A stretch of DNA of 64,000 nt. It comes from Mycobacterium scrofulaceum (GTDB lineage Bacteria; Actinomycetota; Actinomycetes; Mycobacteriales; Mycobacteriaceae). The position numbers and the translations under genes were made by a program. Below are positions 61,507-64,000 of this stretch, piece after piece. The notes beneath the pieces are model-generated. The model ran no database searches. It saw nothing but the letters and a program-made list of their open reading frames with translations, and was not told where the DNA came from. The stretch is taken from positions 1-64,000 of the forward strand of contig NZ_MVIJ01000028.1 of the NCBI RefSeq assembly GCF_002086735.1. Direction: 5' to 3'. How positions within the stretch are numbered: the stretch's first letter is position 1; each line of letters begins with the position of its first letter.

Positions 61507-63330
61507 CTATGAGTCGGGCGGCGGGGTGGCCAGTTTCTGATACCAAGCGAGGTGATAGTTCGCCGACACCCGGTCTCCGCTTGCGATGCCTTCGGTGGCC
61601 GCCATCAGCAGGCACTTCAGCAGAAGCGCGGGACTGACGGCCGGGTATTGGACCAGAAGTTGGTAGCGGGCCGTATCGAGGTGCACCCGCAGCACGTCGA
61701 CCTCCTGGTCGATGATCATTGCGTCCGCCGCGGCCGCGTCCGCCAACCTCTGCACGATCCGGGGGAGTCCGTCGAATCGGCGGGTGGTCTCGCTCAGCAC
61801 CCTGGCCATGTCGTCGATGGGGGGCAGCTCGCGGGGTTCCAACGACGATCTCGTCGCGGTGAAGTCCGCCGAGCGGCGCAGCGAATCGCCGGGGGAGTAG
61901 GTCACCAGCCGCGCCGCGCCGTCAACCAGCGCGGAGACCCTGCCCGTGCGCGGTTCGGGCTCCAATAACCGGACGCCCGCCGGGAGGTTGATGCCTGCCG
62001 GTATCCAACCGTGGGCGAGGTCGGTGACCAAGACGGTCGTGCCGTCCGGGAGGTCGCCCACCGCCCAATTCAGCCGCGACTCTTGACGGACCACGAACTC
62101 TAGGAGCCGGTTCAGCCGGTCGACCTCCAGACCCGTTGCGCCCGAGTTCTTTTCATCCCGTCTCGGGATGGCGGGCTCACTGGTCGGCGCCGGTTCGGGC
62201 TGCGCCACCGGCTCGGGCTGCGCCACCGGCTCGTCGGCCACCGCGTGGTGGCGGCCGCCGTCGGGTTGGCCCGGACCCGGGGCGGCCGCGGGCTCGGCCG
62301 GTTCGTCAACGACGGGTTCCACCTCGGTGATCGCCGGGAGGACCTGCGTCTCCTCCACCGAAGCCGCCGCGACGGGTTCTGGCTGCGCGGCAGGCGGCGC
62401 CTGGTGTTGCGCGGGTGCCGTCTCGTCGACGACGGGCTCGACCTCGGTGATCGCGGGAATGACCTGCGTCTCCTGCAGCGAAACCGCGGCGATGTCGCCG
62501 GCTGGTTCCAAGGGGGCGGCCGCCTCCTCGAGCACGGGCTCGAATTCCGTGATCACTGGAATGACTTGGGTTTCCTCCATCGAGGCCGACGAGTCGGCGT
62601 CGGTATGGGTGTCCGCTACGTGCTCGGGTTCAGCCGGCTGCTCCACCCCCGCGTGGTGCCGGCCGTTGGCGACAGGCTCCACGTCCGTCACGCGGGGGAT
62701 GACCTGAGTTTCCTCAAGATCCGGGGCGGCGGCGGAAGGCGCGGCCGTGTCCTGCACCGCATCGTCGTGCCGAGCCGGCTCGGGCTGCTCCACTTCGTCC
62801 TGCCGAACAATCGGAGCCGGCTTGTCGGCCACTCGCCAACGCGGCTTCCGGGCGCCCCATCCGGGCGCATGGGGGAGGGGTCCCGCCCCGGTCACAGCAG
62901 GTATGACTTGGGTCTGGTCCTCCGCCAGTGACCGCGGTTCAGCGAACTGGCGGCGGGAATAGCCGGCGGTTGCCCCGGCCAGCTCCGCATGCAGTTGGCG
63001 CATCGTCGATTCGACCCGCCGCACCGCACATGCACGCGCCTCATCGATGAGGCGGGCCTCTTCCGCCTGACGGGGCAAATCGGCCAACCCCGCGCGTTTG
63101 ATCATCTTCAGCTGCTCATTGGCATTCTCGACGATCCGCTGCAGATCGGTCTTCAGATACTCTGCGAGCGTGGCGTTTTCGGCGGTGATCGTCGACAGCT
63201 CGGCAGGCCACAGACCACCGATCACCCACGGGGTGCAATCGATGGGAGAGCTGAAGGCCGGCATCGCCAGTGATTCCCGGGTAGCTCTCCGGAGGCGCTG
63301 GCGCGCCGTCATCCGACCGAAGATCGCCAC
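61507..63330 (-). CDS. Large protein with five TQV(I/L)P repeats, T7SS-neighbourhood (Rv0026/Rv0029-like ends)
   Basis: A 607-residue protein. The N-terminal 130 residues are helical with coiled-coil character (LKTDLQRIVENANEQLKMIK, RVESTMRQLHAELAG). The middle (about 130-400) is acidic, Pro/Ala/Glu-rich and probably disordered, carrying five copies of ETQV(I/L)P-type motif. The C-terminal 200 residues form a globular domain (LNRLLEFVVRQESRLNWAVG, GWIPAGINLPAGVRLLEPEP, LVQYPAVSPALLLKCLLMAA) like mycobacterial proteins of the Rv0026-Rv0029 cluster (DUF5631/5632-like, recalled). No signal peptide. Function unknown; a scaffold phosphorylated by Ser/Thr kinases is an attractive idea. Confidence 0.7.
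   Translation of the reverse strand: MAIFGRMTARQRLRRATRESLAMPAFSSPIDCTPWVIGGLWPAELSTITAENATLAEYLKTDLQRIVENANEQLKMIKRAGLADLPRQAEEARLIDEARACAVRRVESTMRQLHAELAGATAGYSRRQFAEPRSLAEDQTQVIPAVTGAGPLPHAPGWGARKPRWRVADKPAPIVRQDEVEQPEPARHDDAVQDTAAPSAAAPDLEETQVIPRVTDVEPVANGRHHAGVEQPAEPEHVADTHTDADSSASMEETQVIPVITEFEPVLEEAAAPLEPAGDIAAVSLQETQVIPAITEVEPVVDETAPAQHQAPPAAQPEPVAAASVEETQVLPAITEVEPVVDEPAEPAAAPGPGQPDGGRHHAVADEPVAQPEPVAQPEPAPTSEPAIPRRDEKNSGATGLEVDRLNRLLEFVVRQESRLNWAVGDLPDGTTVLVTDLAHGWIPAGINLPAGVRLLEPEPRTGRVSALVDGAARLVTYSPGDSLRRSADFTATRSSLEPRELPPIDDMARVLSETTRRFDGLPRIVQRLADAAAADAMIIDQEVDVLRVHLDTARYQLLVQYPAVSPALLLKCLLMAATEGIASGDRVSANYHLAWYQKLATPPPDS
62335..62916 (-). repeat. Five degenerate TQVIP repeat units within the 607-residue protein
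   Basis: (E/Q)TQV(I/L)P is encoded at 62335-62352, 62455-62472, 62557-62574, 62695-62712 and 62899-62916. Spacings are 40, 34, 46 and 68 codons, so this is a repeated motif in a variable linker rather than a strict tandem. Four of the five are followed by an ITEVEPV- or VTDVEPV-like segment, and acidic residues precede the Thr. Confidence 0.85.
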
Positions 63331-63412
63331 CGGCTAAGCGTACCGGTATCTGGCGGATAGCTTCTTCGGTCAGTGAATTGTGCGGCTGGGACGGCCTCGG
63401 TAGCGTGAGCAT

Positions 63413-63556
63413 ATGGCTGAATCTGCGCTGCAGCAGCAACTCGACGAGGTGCGTGCCCTGCTCGCCCGGGCACGAGAGTTGTTCGGCCCCAATCCCGTAG
63501 AGCCGCCCACCGACATCGCGCCGGATTCGGAGGCAACCAAGACCTGGCTGCTGTAG
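63413..63556 (+). CDS. Small 47-residue protein, uncertain
   Basis: ATG 63413 to TAG 63556 encodes MAESALQQQLDEVRALLARA, then RELFGPNPVEPPTDIAPDSE and TKTWLL. It has a clear amphipathic helix and proline-rich end, and it lies on the + strand between divergently placed secretion-associated genes. The composition looks protein-like, and I recall similar N-termini in small proteins of the M. tuberculosis Rv0027-Rv0028 area, but the product is short and could be a truncated reading frame. An upstream GAGCAT offers only a weak ribosome-binding site. Confidence 0.5.
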   Translation: MAESALQQQLDEVRALLARARELFGPNPVEPPTDIAPDSEATKTWLL

Positions 63557-63559
63557 GTG

Positions 63560-63871
63560 CTAGATCACGCGGTGGCGCCGGCGCAGCTTGTGCGCCAGCA
63601 GCTTCTCGATCGCCGCATCGAGGTCTCGCGGGGTCGGCACCTCGGCCGACGGGGTATGTCCGGCCGCCACGATCTCGTCCCGGATCTCCAGCAACGCCTT
63701 GAGGCACGACACGTCGGCGGTCAGCAAAATGCCTCGTGCCAGCGTCTCCGCGTCGGTTTCCATCGCCTCTTCACTCAACGCAACGCTGTGCATGTATCCG
63801 CCGCGGCAGGAGCGGACGAGGATGTGTCCACTCGGGTGAACGGTGTCGAAAGCGGGGTTGGCGTCCGTCAT
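63560..63871 (-). CDS. DUF2694-like small protein of a type VII secretion-associated cluster
   Basis: A 103-residue protein. The N-terminal half has strands HILVRSCRGGYMHSVALSEE, and the C-terminal half a helix LARGILLTADVSCLKALLEI followed by VPTPRDLDAAIEKLLAHKL. It resembles small proteins encoded next to EspC-like genes (DUF2694, recalled). ATG 63871 overlaps the stop of the partial EspC-like gene (ATGA). Role probably as chaperone or partner of the neighbouring secreted or cytosolic proteins. Confidence 0.7.
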   Translation of the reverse strand: MTDANPAFDTVHPSGHILVRSCRGGYMHSVALSEEAMETDAETLARGILLTADVSCLKALLEIRDEIVAAGHTPSAEVPTPRDLDAAIEKLLAHKLRRRHRVI

Positions 63872-63999
63872 CGACCGCGGTCAGCGATGCCGCCGAGGTT
63901 GCGCGCCGCATCCTGCTCGTGCTCTTCCCACATCGTCGCCGATGCCGCCAGCTTGTCCGCGAGGTCGGCGTGGTCCGCGGCTTGCTGCTCGTAGCACTG
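63868..63999 (-). CDS. EspC/WXG100-like protein, 3-prime part only
   Basis: Forty-three codons are visible, ending TGA within ATGA. The peptide contains QQAADHADLADKLAASATMW, then EEHEQDAARNLGGIADRGR, a long amphipathic helix with Trp-Glu and Ala-rich heptads typical of the EspC/DUF2563-type helical hairpins associated with type VII secretion. The 5-prime end lies beyond the window, so neither a WXG turn nor a YxxxD signal can be checked. Confidence 0.6.
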   Translation of the reverse strand, partial: QCYEQQAADHADLADKLAASATMWEEHEQDAARNLGGIADRGR

Positions 64000-64000
64000 G

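Overview
The window is high-GC actinobacterial DNA from a non-tuberculous Mycobacterium. Three things point there: ribosomal, replication and cell-wall genes that are near neighbours of M. tuberculosis proteins; mycobacterial-only families (Mtc28, DUF1707, a DUF5318-like protein, the TIGR03084 family, EspC-like proteins); and many GTG/TTG starts with ATGA/GTGA overlaps. From about 28.5 kb to the right end, gene order follows the M. tuberculosis Rv0058 to about Rv0026 segment (recalled, not searched) in inverted orientation, with several insertions. I cannot name the species.

Left part (1-17.9 kb): a catabolic island. An IclR regulator with a palindromic operator candidate leads into an HSL-type esterase. 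An OYE-type flavoenzyme, a Dabb-like gene pair and a Baeyer-Villiger monooxygenase/SDR pair follow. A long tightly coupled + strand run then holds an acyl-CoA synthetase, a zinc alcohol dehydrogenase, an aldehyde dehydrogenase, an enoyl-CoA hydratase, two acyl-CoA dehydrogenase subunits, a SnoaL-like protein, an SDR and a second esterase. A 358-residue protein of uncertain family follows. Together these make a plausible route from a (cyclic) alcohol or ketone through an ester, then acid, CoA thioester and beta-oxidation.

Middle-left (18-28.3 kb): an accessory patch, part of it visibly less GC-rich. It has a TetR regulator divergent from an unknown 302-residue protein, a sulfotransferase with a decapitated SDR tail, a DUF1214 protein and an SRPBCC protein. 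A KshA-type Rieske oxygenase overlaps a small four-cysteine protein and is divergent from a KstD-type dehydrogenase. PadR and thioesterase genes close the patch.

Core (28.4-41.8 kb): dnaB, split by a 417-residue class 3-type intein in its Walker A motif; the rplI-rpsR-ssb-rpsF operon; a DJ-1/PfpI protein; a MIRU-like 107-bp element inserted exactly in a start/stop overlap; a polytopic glycosyltransferase; ponA; a DUF5318-like protein; a DUF1707 protein; PadR; and ino1 with a strong terminator hairpin.

Right part (41.9-64 kb): an insertion with a hydrolase, a luciferase-like F420-type oxidoreductase, a second sulfotransferase, a TIM-barrel protein and a second DUF1214-like protein. Conserved-order genes follow (esterase, LLM, GntR), then an inserted amino-acid ABC transporter (fused binding protein-permease plus ATPase), MarR, SDR, leuS, Mtc28, a small membrane protein, YqgE, MFS and TIGR03084. 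The right end is a type VII-secretion-associated looking cluster: YbaB-like, a 607-residue protein with five TQV(I/L)P repeats, small proteins and an EspC-like partial gene.

The main items for follow-up are the MIRU-like element, the zinc-finger-bearing class 3 intein, the repeated sulfotransferase/DUF1214 association, the TQVIP-repeat protein, and two DnaA-box-like sites upstream of dnaB.
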